Shown here: positions 1 to 10,596 of the stretch, one piece after another | How positions within the stretch are numbered: the stretch's first letter is position 1 | How the letters are laid out: the number at the start of each line of letters is the position of its first letter | DNA from: CBDCNH01 sp965219015 | GTDB taxonomy: Bacteria; Pseudomonadota; Alphaproteobacteria; Rhodobacterales; Rhodobacteraceae | Length of the DNA: 64,000 bases | NCBI GenBank assembly: GCA_965219015.1 | Contig: CBDCNH010000017.1 | Location: forward strand, 1 to 64,000 | Direction: 5' to 3' | Made by a program: the position numbers and the translations under genes | The notes under the pieces: model-generated | Database searches by the model: none | What the model saw: the letters and a program-made list of their open reading frames with translations, nothing else | Told to the model about the DNA's origin: nothing

Positions 1-1112
1 CAGATCGTGCCGACGAACACGACAAAAGCGGAGACCGCCAGAAGGATGTTGTTGGCGATGAGCGCCGACTCGCGGCTCAGCGTGCCGAACACCCCCTTCG
101 CTTCCATCGCCCCCGCGCGGAACGCATAGAGCGTCAGCGCGCCGCCCATCGTGACCGCGAGGATGACGAGGATGAAGATGCCGCGCTGCGGGTCGGTCGC
201 GAACGCGTGGACGCTCGTGAGCACGCCCGAGCGCACGATGAACGCGCCCACCATCGAGAACCCGAAGGCGAGGATCGCGAGGAGCACGGTCCAGCTCTTC
301 AGCGCCTCGCGCTTCTCGACGACGATGGCGGAATGGAGGAGCGCGCCGGCGATGAGCCAGGGCATGAAGCTCGCGTTCTCGACCGGGTCCCAGAACCAGA
401 ACCCGCCCCAGCCAAGCTCGTAGTACGCCCACCACGAGCCCATCGCGATGCCGATGGTGAGGAAGATCCAGGCCGCGAGCGTCCAGGGCCGGACCCAGCG
501 CGCCCAGGCGGCGTCGACGCGGCCCTCGATCAGCGCCGCGACCGCAAAGGAGAACGCCATCGAGAGCCCGACGTAGCCGAGGTAGAGGAACGGCGGATGG
601 AACGCGAGCCCGGGATCCTGCAGGAGCGGGTTCATGTCGTGCCCGTCGAAGGGCGGCACCGCGAGGCGGACGAACGGGTTCGAGGTGAAGAGGATGAAGC
701 CGAAGAACGCCGCCGCGAGCCCCGACTGCACCGCGAGCACGCGCGCTTGCAGGGGCCGCGGCAGGTTGCCGCCGAACCAGGCGGCACAGGCGCCGAAGAG
801 CGTCAGGATCAGCATCCACAGGAGCATCGAGCCCTCGTGGTTCCCCCAGACGCCGGAGATCTTGTAGATCATCGGCTTCAGCGTGTGCGAGTTGTCGGTC
901 ACGAGCTTCAGCGAGAAGTCCGACACGACGAAGGCGTAGGTCAGCGCGGCGAAGGCCATCGCGGTCAGGATGAACTGCGCCGTGGCCGCCGGGGCCGCGA
1001 CCGCCATCCACGACGCCCAGCCCTTCTCAGCCCCGACGAGCGGCACGACCGCCTGCACGATCGAGACCGCGAAGGCGAGGATCAGCGCGAAATGCCCGAG
1101 CTCTGCGTACAT
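1..1112 (-). CDS. ccmF: Cytochrome c heme lyase subunit CcmF (N-terminal part)
   Basis: Integral inner-membrane protein of the cytochrome c maturation pathway. It works with CcmH to attach heme, delivered by holo-CcmE, to apocytochromes on the periplasmic side. The reverse-strand translation begins MYAELGHFALILAF at 1112 and stays open to base 1, so about 370 of the usual 640-660 residues are present and the 3' end lies outside the window. Repeated hydrophobic segments, an NHEGS motif near residue 91 and the tryptophan-rich WWD signature WGGFWFWDPVENASF near residues 235-249 identify it. It is in line with ccmE but separated from it by a holin/endolysin pair. Identification is firm; only the C-terminus is missing. 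Confidence 0.96.
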   Translation of the reverse strand, partial: MYAELGHFALILAFAVSIVQAVVPLVGAEKGWASWMAVAAPAATAQFILTAMAFAALTYAFVVSDFSLKLVTDNSHTLKPMIYKISGVWGNHEGSMLLWMLILTLFGACAAWFGGNLPRPLQARVLAVQSGLAAAFFGFILFTSNPFVRLAVPPFDGHDMNPLLQDPGLAFHPPFLYLGYVGLSMAFSFAVAALIEGRVDAAWARWVRPWTLAAWIFLTIGIAMGSWWAYYELGWGGFWFWDPVENASFMPWLIAGALLHSAIVVEKREALKSWTVLLAILAFGFSMVGAFIVRSGVLTSVHAFATDPQRGIFILVILAVTMGGALTLYAFRAGAMEAKGVFGTLSRESALIANNILLAVSAFVVFVGTI

Positions 1113-1164
1113 GGCGGCAATCTACGCCGCCCGGCGCGCGCCGCCAATGGCCGCGATGTCGCGG

Positions 1165-1659
1165 TCAGGCCGGCCGGTGGCTCGCGCGCCAGTCGTCGAG
1201 CGCCGCGTTGCCGTCCTCGAGAGGCGCGCTCGCCGGGACCGCGGCCGCGACGGCGACGCCGGCGTTCTGCGCGCGGAAATAATGCGCCTCGCGCGCGCCG
1301 AAGTAGAACGACACGATCGCGCCCAAGAGCCACCAGAGCGGCTCGGGCACGAACGCGAGGCCCTGCATCCGCGTGGCGAAGCCTGCGGGATCGGCCATCG
1401 CGTAGACGAAAAGCCCGAGCGTGCCGAGCGCCAGCATCGGCCGCGGCAGGCGGTTGAGGCCATTGACGAAGCCCCCGAACCAGCCATCGCGCTCGGAGGT
1501 GAACTCCGCCGATTGCGCGGTGACGGCCGCGATGTAGGCCGCCTGGTCGCCCTCCATCCGCTTCGTCGCGTTGGGCGTGAAGACTTCCGCGAGCCCCGTG
1601 GCCGCGTTCCCGAGCGCCGTCGCCCCGCCCGCGCCGATGACCTTGCCGATCAGGCCCAT
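1165..1659 (-). CDS. Holin of the 3-TM gene-transfer-agent type
   Basis: Small membrane protein of 164 aa resembling the GTA_holin_3TM family, which lets an endolysin pass the inner membrane during release of gene transfer agents. The first 70 residues are soluble and mixed in character. Hydrophobic segments follow at about 75-92 and 105-123, and the tail is Ala-rich and loosely structured. Its start overlaps the end of the endolysin gene by 10 bases (1650-1659), so the two are probably translationally coupled. The family assignment rests on sequence character and the lysis-cassette pairing. That it serves a GTA rather than a prophage is inferred from the absence of phage genes nearby. Confidence 0.8.
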   Translation of the reverse strand: MGLIGKVIGAGGATALGNAATGLAEVFTPNATKRMEGDQAAYIAAVTAQSAEFTSERDGWFGGFVNGLNRLPRPMLALGTLGLFVYAMADPAGFATRMQGLAFVPEPLWWLLGAIVSFYFGAREAHYFRAQNAGVAVAAAVPASAPLEDGNAALDDWRASHRPA

Positions 1660-2261
1660 GCCTTCGTCCTTTCCTTGTGCTGCGCGTCGGTCAGGCGGTA
1701 GCGGGGCGCCATGAAGGTCTCGGCGCGCGTGATCCAGCCGCCCTTGCCGCCGTCGCGCCGCCGCGCAAACTTCCGCAAGCCGGGCTTGGCATCGCCGAGC
1801 GCATAGTAGTAGTTGCGCCGCGCGATGGCATAGGCGTCGGCGATATGACCCGGCGCCGCGCGCGCCGCCGCCTGCGCCGTGCGCGCGGTCGCGGGGCCGA
1901 TGGCGCCGTCCGCGGTGCAGGCGAACCCCATTGCGGTCAGCATCCGTTGCAGGATCGTGACCGCGTTGGTCCCCGCGTTCACGTGCATGTCGAACACCGA
2001 TGCCTGCAGCACCGGCGGCAGGCTCGCGATGCGCGGCGCCTTGAAATGGTCCTCGATGAAGATCGCGACGGCCTGCGCCTTGGTCAGCCGCCGCACGTCC
2101 TCGGCGGTGACGCGGCCGTCGCCGGTGAGGTCGGACTTCCGACGCGACAGCGTGGCGAGCGTGACGCCGTACTTCGTCGGCCCGCCCGGATCGGCGGGAT
2201 CGTTCACGTAGCCGCCTTCGCGCGCCACGATCTCCTCGGCGATGTCCTCGACCGTTGCCAT
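1650..2261 (-). CDS. GH108-family peptidoglycan muramidase (endolysin)
   Basis: Predicted N-acetylmuramidase that cuts the glycan backbone of peptidoglycan. At 203 aa it has the family's usual length. The N-terminus carries the GH108 signature EGGYVNDPADPGGPT with the presumed catalytic glutamate at residue 15, followed by KYGVT. The C-terminal half resembles the PG_binding_3 domain. No signal peptide is visible, so export should depend on the holin encoded directly downstream. The pair matches the GTA lysis genes known from Rhodobacterales. A G-run just before the ATG may act as the ribosome site. It sits between ccmE and ccmF, an odd place for a lysis gene. Confidence 0.87.
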   Translation of the reverse strand: MATVEDIAEEIVAREGGYVNDPADPGGPTKYGVTLATLSRRKSDLTGDGRVTAEDVRRLTKAQAVAIFIEDHFKAPRIASLPPVLQASVFDMHVNAGTNAVTILQRMLTAMGFACTADGAIGPATARTAQAAARAAPGHIADAYAIARRNYYYALGDAKPGLRKFARRRDGGKGGWITRAETFMAPRYRLTDAQHKERTKAWA

Positions 2262-2279
2262 GTGCCCCCCGCTCCGCTG

Positions 2280-2302
2280 CCGCGCGGGGGTATGGCGCGC
2301 GG
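2280..2302 (-). promoter_or_regulatory. GC hairpin in leader of the lysis cassette
   Basis: A perfect 7-bp GC stem (CCGCGCG / CGCGCGG) with a 9-nt loop occupies 2280-2302 in the 57-bp gap between the ccmE stop and the endolysin start. It ends about 18 bases before the ATG. No T-run follows, so it is a weak candidate for a Rho-independent terminator. It could slow read-through from ccmE or shape the leader. The role is inferred from structure and place only. Confidence 0.4.
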
Positions 2303-2304
2303 GG

Positions 2305-2310
2305 GGTTAA
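2305..2310 (-). promoter_or_regulatory. CtrA-like half-site TTAACC upstream of endolysin
   Basis: TTAACC reads on the minus strand about 44 bases before the endolysin start codon. It matches the half-site bound by the response regulator CtrA in alphaproteobacteria. CtrA is known to control gene-transfer-agent release in Rhodobacter capsulatus, which makes this placement suggestive. A 6-base match can arise by chance, although AT-rich hexamers are rare at this GC content. Confidence 0.35.
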
Positions 2311-2318
2311 CGCAGGCT

Positions 2319-2765
2319 CTAGCTGCCGTTCGGCGCCACGTAGACGCCTTGCGCCTTGAGGCTGTCGATGACCTCCTTCGGCATGTAGGTCTCGTCGTGC
2401 TTGGCGAGGATCTGCGAGGCGACGAACACGCCGTCCTCGTAGCGCCCGGTGCCGACCATGCCCTCGCCCTCGGAGAAGAGGTCCGGCAGCACGCCGGTGT
2501 AGCGGACGGGCACGCTCGCGGCCGTGTCGGTCACGCGGAACGTCACCGTGCTCCCCGCCCCGCGCGTGAGGCTCCCCGCCTCGACGAGCCCGCCGATGCG
2601 GAATGTCTCCGCCGGGCTCGGCGGACCGGCGACCACCTGGCTCGGGGTGCGGAAGAAGTTGATCCCGTCGCGCATCGCATAACCGATGAGCCCCGTCGAG
2701 AGCACCAGCGCCGCCGCGGCGACCGCGATGATCTGGATCCGCCGCTGCTTCTTCAGCCCCCGCAC
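2319..2765 (-). CDS. ccmE: Heme chaperone CcmE
   Basis: Periplasm-facing heme chaperone that binds heme covalently and passes it to CcmF/CcmH. At 148 aa it is of normal size. It has a basic N-terminus, one membrane anchor at about residues 11-30 and an OB-fold domain. The heme-binding motif HDETY has His123 as attachment site and Tyr127 as axial ligand. It lies 10 bases downstream of argC and upstream of the lysis cassette and ccmF on the same strand. The ccmE-then-ccmF order is typical of alphaproteobacteria, though the two are normally adjacent. Confidence 0.96.
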   Translation of the reverse strand: MRGLKKQRRIQIIAVAAAALVLSTGLIGYAMRDGINFFRTPSQVVAGPPSPAETFRIGGLVEAGSLTRGAGSTVTFRVTDTAASVPVRYTGVLPDLFSEGEGMVGTGRYEDGVFVASQILAKHDETYMPKEVIDSLKAQGVYVAPNGS

Positions 2766-2775
2766 GCGAGCCTCC

Positions 2776-3804
2776 TCATGGAAACACCGGAACCAGCATC
2801 AGCCCGGCGGTTTCCTCGGCGCCGAGCATCAGGTTGGCGTTCTGCACCGCCTGCCCCGACGAGCCCTTGGTCAGGTTGTCGAGTGCGGCGACCACGATGG
2901 CGCGCCCCGCGATGCGGTCGGCCACCACGCCGATATGGACGAAATTGGACCCGCGCACGTCGTGAGTCGAGGGGAGTGCGCCGAATGGCAGCACGTGCAG
3001 GAACACTTCGTCGTCATAGCGCGCGGCAAGGGCCGCATGGATGTCGTGCGCGTCGCCACGGACATAGACGGTCGCGAGGATGCCGCGGTTCATCGGCAGG
3101 AGATGCGGCGTGAACTGCACCCGCACGGGGCGTCCGGCGACGGCGGAGAACTCCTGGTCGAACTCGCCCAGGTGCCGGTGCGTGCCGCCCGCGGCATAGG
3201 CCTGCGCGCCCTCCGAGAGCTCGGCGTGGAGGAGGGTCTCGCGGAGCGCCCGGCCCGCGCCCGAGACGCCCGCAAGGAGGTCGATCACGATCTCGTCGAG
3301 GTCGATCAGCCCCGCCTCGATCAGCGGCCGGAGCGCGTACTGGCCCGTCGCCGCATTGCACCCCGTCCCCGCCACCAGCCGCGCGGCCTCGATGGCCTCG
3401 CGGTAGAACTCCGTGAGCCCGTAGACCGCCTCGGCCTGCAGGTCCGGCGCGCCGTGCGGCTTGCCGTACCAGCGCTCGTAGGCGGCGGGATCGCGGAGAC
3501 GGAAGTCGGCGGAGAGGTCCACCACCTTGAGGTCGCGCGGCAGCTCGCGGATCACCGCCTGGCTCGTCGCATGCGGCAGCGCGCAGAACAGAAGGTCGAG
3601 CCCGTCGAGCGCGATGTCCTCGATGCGCTCGAGTTCCGGGAGCGCCAGGTGGCGCAGGTGCGGGAACACCTCGCCCATCGCCATCCCGGCCTTGCGGTCG
3701 CCCGAGAGCGCCGCGATCTCCATCGTCGGATGCGTAGCGATCAGGCGCACGAGCTCGGCGCCGGTGTAGCCGCTGGCACCGAGGATGGCGACGCGGTGGA
3801 TCAT
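2776..3804 (-). CDS. argC: N-acetyl-gamma-glutamyl-phosphate reductase
   Basis: NADPH-dependent enzyme of arginine synthesis that reduces N-acetylglutamyl phosphate to the semialdehyde. The 342-aa protein starts MIHRVAILGASGYTGAE, a Rossmann nucleotide-binding loop. The catalytic cysteine is Cys149, in GTGCNAATG rather than the common GCYPT context. I chose the ATG at 3804 because GAAAGG lies 8-9 bases upstream. An earlier ATG at 3825 overlaps the murI stop as TGATG and would add 7 residues, so coupling to murI is likely either way. Confidence 0.95.
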   Translation of the reverse strand: MIHRVAILGASGYTGAELVRLIATHPTMEIAALSGDRKAGMAMGEVFPHLRHLALPELERIEDIALDGLDLLFCALPHATSQAVIRELPRDLKVVDLSADFRLRDPAAYERWYGKPHGAPDLQAEAVYGLTEFYREAIEAARLVAGTGCNAATGQYALRPLIEAGLIDLDEIVIDLLAGVSGAGRALRETLLHAELSEGAQAYAAGGTHRHLGEFDQEFSAVAGRPVRVQFTPHLLPMNRGILATVYVRGDAHDIHAALAARYDDEVFLHVLPFGALPSTHDVRGSNFVHIGVVADRIAGRAIVVAALDNLTKGSSGQAVQNANLMLGAEETAGLMLVPVFP

Positions 3805-3824
3805 GGCGCGGCCTTTCGTTGCCA

Positions 3825-4637
3825 TCAGGCGGCCCCGAACGCGACGGGGCGGCCGAGGAACAGCGAGGCCCGCTCCGAGACGCGGGCCGGATCGCCGGTG
3901 GTGAGGTGCCGCGAGACGCTGCCCTGCCCGGCGAACCCGGGCCTCCGGCGGAGGTAGTCCGCCAGGCTCTCGGCCACAAGGCCGGGCTGCGCGTAGACCG
4001 CCACCCCATCCCCGAGCGCGCGGCGGAACGCGAGTTCGACGAGCGGGTAGTGCGTGCAGCCGAGGATCGCGGCCTCGGGCGCCGGCATCCGCCGCAGGAG
4101 CGCTTCGACATGGCTCGCGACGAGCGCCTCGGCGAGGATGAGGTCGCCCGCCTCGATCGCGTCCACCACACCGCCACAGGGCTGCGCCTCGACGTCGACG
4201 CCGATGGCGCGGAACGCGAGCTCGCGCTGGAACGCCCGGCTCGCCACGGTGGCGGGCGTGGCGAAGAGCGCCACGTGCCGCACCGCGACCTCGCGCGGCG
4301 GGCTCGCGTCGCCCCAGTTCCGCTCGGTCAGCGCCTCGATCAGCGGCACGAACACGCCGAGCACGCGCTTGCCCTCCGGCACCGAGGTCTCCTGGATGCG
4401 CCTGAGCGCCGCGGCGGAGGCGGTGTTGCACGCGATCACCACGAGATCGCAGCCCTCGTCCCAGAGCCTCCGCACCCCCGCCAGCGTCAGCGCGAAGATC
4501 GCCTCGGGCGTCCGCGTGCCATAGGGCGCGTTGGCGTTGTCGCCGAGGTAGACGAACGCCACATCGGGGAGCCGCCGCGCCGCCGCGTCGAGCACGGTGA
4601 GCCCGCCGAGCCCGCTGTCGAAGACGCCGACGGCCAT
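3825..4637 (-). CDS. murI: Glutamate racemase
   Basis: Makes D-glutamate for peptidoglycan by cofactor-independent racemisation in the cytoplasm. The 270-aa protein begins MAVGVFDSGLGG. It has the two catalytic cysteines of the family, Cys70 in CNTAS and Cys194 in GCTHYPL. Start and stop both form TGATG overlaps, with the acyltransferase gene upstream and the argC region downstream, which points to one translationally coupled operon. Longer in-frame extensions upstream lie inside the acyltransferase gene and are not credible. Confidence 0.96.
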   Translation of the reverse strand: MAVGVFDSGLGGLTVLDAAARRLPDVAFVYLGDNANAPYGTRTPEAIFALTLAGVRRLWDEGCDLVVIACNTASAAALRRIQETSVPEGKRVLGVFVPLIEALTERNWGDASPPREVAVRHVALFATPATVASRAFQRELAFRAIGVDVEAQPCGGVVDAIEAGDLILAEALVASHVEALLRRMPAPEAAILGCTHYPLVELAFRRALGDGVAVYAQPGLVAESLADYLRRRPGFAGQGSVSRHLTTGDPARVSERASLFLGRPVAFGAA

Positions 4638-5551
4638 CAGGCGCGCTGCCGCTCGCGGTGCCGGGCCTCGAACTCGAAGCCGTAGGCAAACGACGCGAGG
4701 GGCTTCGGCGAGAGCGCATAGGTCTCGCGGCGCAGGAACTCCATCATCGCCCGCGGGTCCGAGCGCATCCCCGCGAGCCGTGCCGCAGGGATCGGCGCGC
4801 CGATCACCACCGGCACCGCGCCGCCCACGCGCGACCCGAACTCCTTGATGAGAAGCGCCAGCCGCAGCGTGGTGTGCAGGTGGCTCGCGAGCTGGAAGAG
4901 CCGCGAGTTGTGCCCGTCGTAGAAGAGCGGCACGACCGTCGCCCCCGACTTCGCGATCATCTTCGCCGTGAACGACCGCCATCCGGGGTCCATCGGATGC
5001 GCGAAGGGCTTGGCCGCGGTCGAGACCGTGCCGCCCGGAAACACGCCGATCGCCCCTCCGGCCGCCAGGAAGTTGAGCGCCGTCGCGCGCGTCTCGATGT
5101 TCTGCGCGAACGCCGCCCGAGTCTCCTCGAACGAGATCGGCAGCACCACGCGGTTCAGCTCCTCCGCGCGCCTGAACACCGAGTTGGCGAGGATACGGAA
5201 GTCGCCCCGGACCCGCGACAGGATGTGCCCCATCATCATGCCGTCAAGGATTCCGAACGGATGGTTGGCGATGACGATCAGCGGGCCGTTGGCCGGGATG
5301 TTGGCAAGGCTGCCGCCCACCACGTCGAGACTGAGGCCGTAGCGCTCGACGATCACGTCCCAGAAGCTGCGCCCGCCCGCCACCTCGGTCTCGTAGCCTG
5401 CCGCGCGGCGGATGAGCCCGAGCCGGCCGGTCGCGTTCTCGAGCACGCGGATCATCACCCGCCCGGACCGCGAGCGCGCCGATCCGGCGTAGCTGATCTC
5501 GCGCGTGACCCGACCCGTCTTCGGCCCGCCGCCTGTCGATCTCGCGCCCAT
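4637..5551 (-). CDS. Lysophospholipid acyltransferase family protein
   Basis: Predicted PlsC/LPLAT-superfamily acyltransferase of 304 aa, probably acting on a lyso- or ornithine-type lipid at the inner membrane. It contains the acceptor-site motif NHPFGILDG, with the histidine and aspartate of the catalytic dyad, and VFPGGT in place of the usual FPEG-type block. The start at 5551 is preceded by GGAAGG; the open frame continues upstream but without a better site. It is the first gene of the coupled acyltransferase-murI-argC run. The substrate cannot be told from sequence. Confidence 0.85.
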   Translation of the reverse strand: MGARSTGGGPKTGRVTREISYAGSARSRSGRVMIRVLENATGRLGLIRRAAGYETEVAGGRSFWDVIVERYGLSLDVVGGSLANIPANGPLIVIANHPFGILDGMMMGHILSRVRGDFRILANSVFRRAEELNRVVLPISFEETRAAFAQNIETRATALNFLAAGGAIGVFPGGTVSTAAKPFAHPMDPGWRSFTAKMIAKSGATVVPLFYDGHNSRLFQLASHLHTTLRLALLIKEFGSRVGGAVPVVIGAPIPAARLAGMRSDPRAMMEFLRRETYALSPKPLASFAYGFEFEARHRERQRA

Positions 5552-5713
5552 GTGCCTTCCCCGCAGCGAGCGTCCCCTAGCGCGCAAGATAGGGCGCTTC
5601 TCCCTCCGGCGCCAATGAAGTTCATGCAACCGAAGCGCGACTGGCCTCCGGCGTTGCTTGATGGCCGCGATCTGCTAGGTAGCGCCCGACAAGGATTTCG
5701 CGAAAGCCGTTCA

Positions 5714-6630
5714 ATGGATTGGGACAAGCTGCGGATTTTCCACGCGGTTGCCGACGCCGGCAGCCTCACCCATGCCGGTGAGACGCTGCACCTGTCGCAG
5801 TCGGCCGTGAGCCGCCAGATCCGCGCCCTCGAGGACAGCCTCAACACCACGCTCTTTCACCGCCACGCGCGCGGCCTGATCCTGACCGAGCAGGGCGAGC
5901 TCCTGTTCGACGCGACGAACTCGATGGTGAAGCGCCTCGACGCGGCCTCCGCGCGCATCCGCGACAGCAAGGACGAGGTGTTCGGCGAGCTGCGCGTCAC
6001 CACGACGACCGCCTTCGGCACGCTCTGGCTCGCGCCCCGGTTGCAGGCGCTCTACGCGCGCTACCCCGACCTCAAGATCGACCTGATGCTCGAGGAGCGC
6101 GTGCTCGACCTGCCGATGCGCGAGGCCGACGTGGCGATCCGCATGAAGGAACCGAGCCAGGCCGACCTCATCCGCAAGCGGCTGATGAACATCCGGATGC
6201 GCCTTTACGCCTCGCCGGATTATCTCGCGGCATCGGGCACGCCCACGACGCTCGAGGAACTCGGCCGGCACCGGCTGATCAGCCAGAGCATGACCGCGCC
6301 GCAGGTCGCCGCCGGCGCCACGCTGGTGCATCACCTCCTGATGCACGAGATCCCCGCGACGCTGACGGTGAACAACTACTTCGGCGTCCTCCAGGCGGTG
6401 CTGAGCAATCTCGGCGTCGGCGTTTTGCCGGACTACCTGACCGAGGACTTCCCGCAGCTCGTGCGCGTGCTGCCGGACATCGAGAGCGGCGAGGTGCCGG
6501 TGTTCCTCGCCTACCCCGAGGAGCTCCGGCACTCGAAGCGCGTGATGGCGTTCCGCGACTTCGTGACCGAGGAGATCTTCGCGCACCGCAAGCGCCAGGC
6601 GGCCGAACGGCCCGAGCCCGCTCCTGCCAG

Positions 6631-6634
<4 letters not shown>
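5714..6634 (+). CDS. LysR-family regulator, VtlR/LsrB-like
   Basis: DNA-binding transcription regulator of 306 aa. The N-terminus MDWDKLRIFHAVADAGS, followed by LHLSQSAVSRQ, is the winged helix-turn-helix. The opening resembles the alphaproteobacterial VtlR/LsrB group, which controls envelope, redox and small-RNA genes. The remainder is the usual effector-binding domain. It is divergent from the acyltransferase operon, with 162 bases between the two starts. Its TGA overlaps the GTG of purL as GTGA. The subgroup name is by recollection of similarity; the LysR class is certain. Confidence 0.92.
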
Positions 6635-8790
<2,156 letters not shown>

Positions 8791-8847
8791 CCCCATTGCG
8801 AGCCGCTTCCCGCCGCCCTACCTTGGAGGCCAGCACTGAGGGCACCG

Positions 8848-9090
8848 ATGCCGATCGAGGCGCATGAGATCGAGACGCTGATCCGCGAGGCCTTCCCGGC
8901 CGCGCAGGTGACGATCACGGACCTTGCCGGCGACGGCGCGCATTTCGCGGCGGAAGTCGTGGACGCGAGCTTTCGCGGGCAGAACCGCGTCCAGCAGCAG
9001 CGCGCCGTCTATGCCGCGCTGAAGGGCCGGATGGACGGCCCCGCCGGCGCGCTTCACGCCCTCGCCCTGACCACACGAGCCCCGGAGTAG
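8848..9090 (+). CDS. BolA family protein
   Basis: Small (80 aa) BolA-fold protein, closest in look to the short BolA/IbaG type. Such proteins pair with CGFS monothiol glutaredoxins to hold a shared [2Fe-2S] cluster and act in Fe-S trafficking or iron sensing. Its neighbour 4 bases downstream is exactly such a glutaredoxin, which supports the assignment strongly. It follows purL after 57 bases. Confidence 0.9.
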   Translation: MPIEAHEIETLIREAFPAAQVTITDLAGDGAHFAAEVVDASFRGQNRVQQQRAVYAALKGRMDGPAGALHALALTTRAPE

Positions 9091-9094
9091 ACCC

Positions 9095-9469
9095 ATGACC
9101 GACACTGCCACCGACGCGACCGACACCATCCGCAGCAAAGTCGCCGCGCATGATGTCGTGCTCTTCATGAAGGGCACCAAGGCGATGCCGCAATGCGGCT
9201 TCTCGAGCCGCGTCGCGGGCGTGCTGAATTACATGGAGGTGGATTTCGCCGACGTGGACGTGCTCGCCGACCCGGCGATCCGGCAGGGCATCAAGGAGTT
9301 CTCCGACTGGCCGACGATCCCGCAGCTCTACGTCAAGGGCGAGTTCGTCGGCGGCTGCGACATCATCACCGAGATGACGCTCTCGGGCGAGCTCGACCAG
9401 CTCTTCGACGCCAAGGGCGTGGCCTACGACCGCGAGAAGGCCGCGGCGATCCGCGAGGCCAACGGCTAG
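9095..9469 (+). CDS. grxD: Monothiol glutaredoxin (Grx4/GrxD type)
   Basis: Cytosolic 124-aa glutaredoxin that binds a [2Fe-2S] cluster with glutathione and hands it on in Fe-S assembly. The active site is the single-cysteine CGFS in KAMPQCGFSSR. It also has the WPTIPQLYVKGEFVGGCDI block that binds glutathione. It forms a two-gene unit with bolA. Its TAG stop overlaps the convergent zapA stop by four bases (9466-9469), leaving no space for a terminator between them. Confidence 0.96.
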   Translation: MTDTATDATDTIRSKVAAHDVVLFMKGTKAMPQCGFSSRVAGVLNYMEVDFADVDVLADPAIRQGIKEFSDWPTIPQLYVKGEFVGGCDIITEMTLSGELDQLFDAKGVAYDREKAAAIREANG

Positions 9470-9867
9470 TCCTCCATCCCCGGCAGCGCCGGACTGGCGA
9501 CGCGGGCCTCGAGCTCGTCGGCCAGCGTCTCCGCCCGCTCGGCGAGCCGGGCGAGGCGCTCCAGCGTCTCGGGATCGGGGCGTGCCGCGGGCCGGGGCGA
9601 CGCGCGAAGGCGCACCATCTCGCCCTCCTGCGCGGCCACCCGCTCTTCCGACTGGCGGAGCTGGTCGGCGAGCCCCACGGTGCGGTCCGCGAGCATCAGA
9701 CCCGACATCAAGAGCATCCGGGCTTCGGGCATCCGGCCGATCTGGTCCACGAGCGTCGCGGCCTCGCCGTCGAGGAGCTTCGAGGCCGACTGGAGAAGAT
9801 CCTCCTCGCCGTCCTGGCACGCCACGCTGAACTGCCGCCCGCCGATGGAGACCGTCACCTCAGGCAT
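9466..9867 (-). CDS. zapA: Cell division protein ZapA
   Basis: FtsZ-binding protein (133 aa) that bundles and stabilises the division ring. It starts MPEVTVSIGGRQFSVAC, the typical ZapA N-terminal strand region, followed by a long helix and a coiled-coil C-terminal half. The start at 9867 lies inside the last codons of the upstream coiled-coil gene (8-base overlap), so the two are co-translated. The extra residues available upstream of the ATG belong to that gene. Confidence 0.88.
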   Translation of the reverse strand: MPEVTVSIGGRQFSVACQDGEEDLLQSASKLLDGEAATLVDQIGRMPEARMLLMSGLMLADRTVGLADQLRQSEERVAAQEGEMVRLRASPRPAARPDPETLERLARLAERAETLADELEARVASPALPGMED

Positions 9868-10474
9868 CGTCGGCCACCAGGGGTTCGAGCTCGGCCAGCA
9901 CCGCGTCGATCTCGGCGGCATCGGCGCGGCGCACGTTCTTCAGCGCGTCGAGCTCGGCCCCGAGCGTCTCGTTGACGAGATGCGCGTCCACCACGTCGTC
10001 CTCCACGGACCGTCGCAGCGCCCGCACCCGGTCGAGAAGCGCCAGGTTCGTGACCTTCATGCGCTGCACCTCGGCCGCCTGCGCGTCGTGGCGCCGGGTG
10101 ATCGCCGCGAGCCTTGCTTCCAGCAGCGCCTTCTCCTTCTCCGCGACCGCCTCGCGCGCCATGCCGCTCCGCCGTTGCGCCTCGGCCATCTCGGTCATCG
10201 CAGCGAGCTTTGCGTGGAGCGCGCGTTCGCGCTCGGCCACACCGCCGCGGTCCCGCTCGGCAGCGCTGCCCGCGGCAGCGAGCTCGGCTTCGAGCGCACG
10301 CACGCGCGCCTCGGTCGCCGCGCGGGCCGCGTCGCCATCGGCTCGCGCCGTGTCGCGGTCCGCCACCGCCGCCAGGATCTGCGCGGAGGCTGCGGCCTCG
10401 GTGGCGGCGACCCCGGCCTCGACACGGTCGAGCGCCGCCGCGATCCGCCGTTCGTACTCCTCGGTCTCCAACAT
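9860..10474 (-). CDS. Coiled-coil protein encoded with zapA (ZauP-like candidate)
   Basis: A 204-aa soluble protein, Ala/Glu/Arg-rich and helical almost throughout (about residues 5-160), with no signal peptide or recognised catalytic motif. It overlaps zapA by 8 bases. In Caulobacter the zapA operon encodes a coiled-coil partner, ZauP, that acts with ZapA to focus the Z-ring. Position and architecture suggest the same role here, but I cannot confirm sequence homology. The acidic C-terminus ends ELEPLVADDA. Confidence 0.75.
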   Translation of the reverse strand: MLETEEYERRIAAALDRVEAGVAATEAAASAQILAAVADRDTARADGDAARAATEARVRALEAELAAAGSAAERDRGGVAERERALHAKLAAMTEMAEAQRRSGMAREAVAEKEKALLEARLAAITRRHDAQAAEVQRMKVTNLALLDRVRALRRSVEDDVVDAHLVNETLGAELDALKNVRRADAAEIDAVLAELEPLVADDA

Positions 10475-10596
10475 CGTCTCCCGAGCCGTTCGCGCAGACT
10501 CTAGGCCGCCGCGCCGTCCGAGTGCAACCCGGCGCCGCGCTTGAACTCCGCCCGCGGGCTGCTACACCGCGGCATCCCGAGCCGAGGAGACGCATC

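Noticed and set aside
1165..2261. A prophage
   Set aside because: Only holin and endolysin are present. No capsid, tail, integrase or attachment repeats are seen, and flanking ccm genes are intact.
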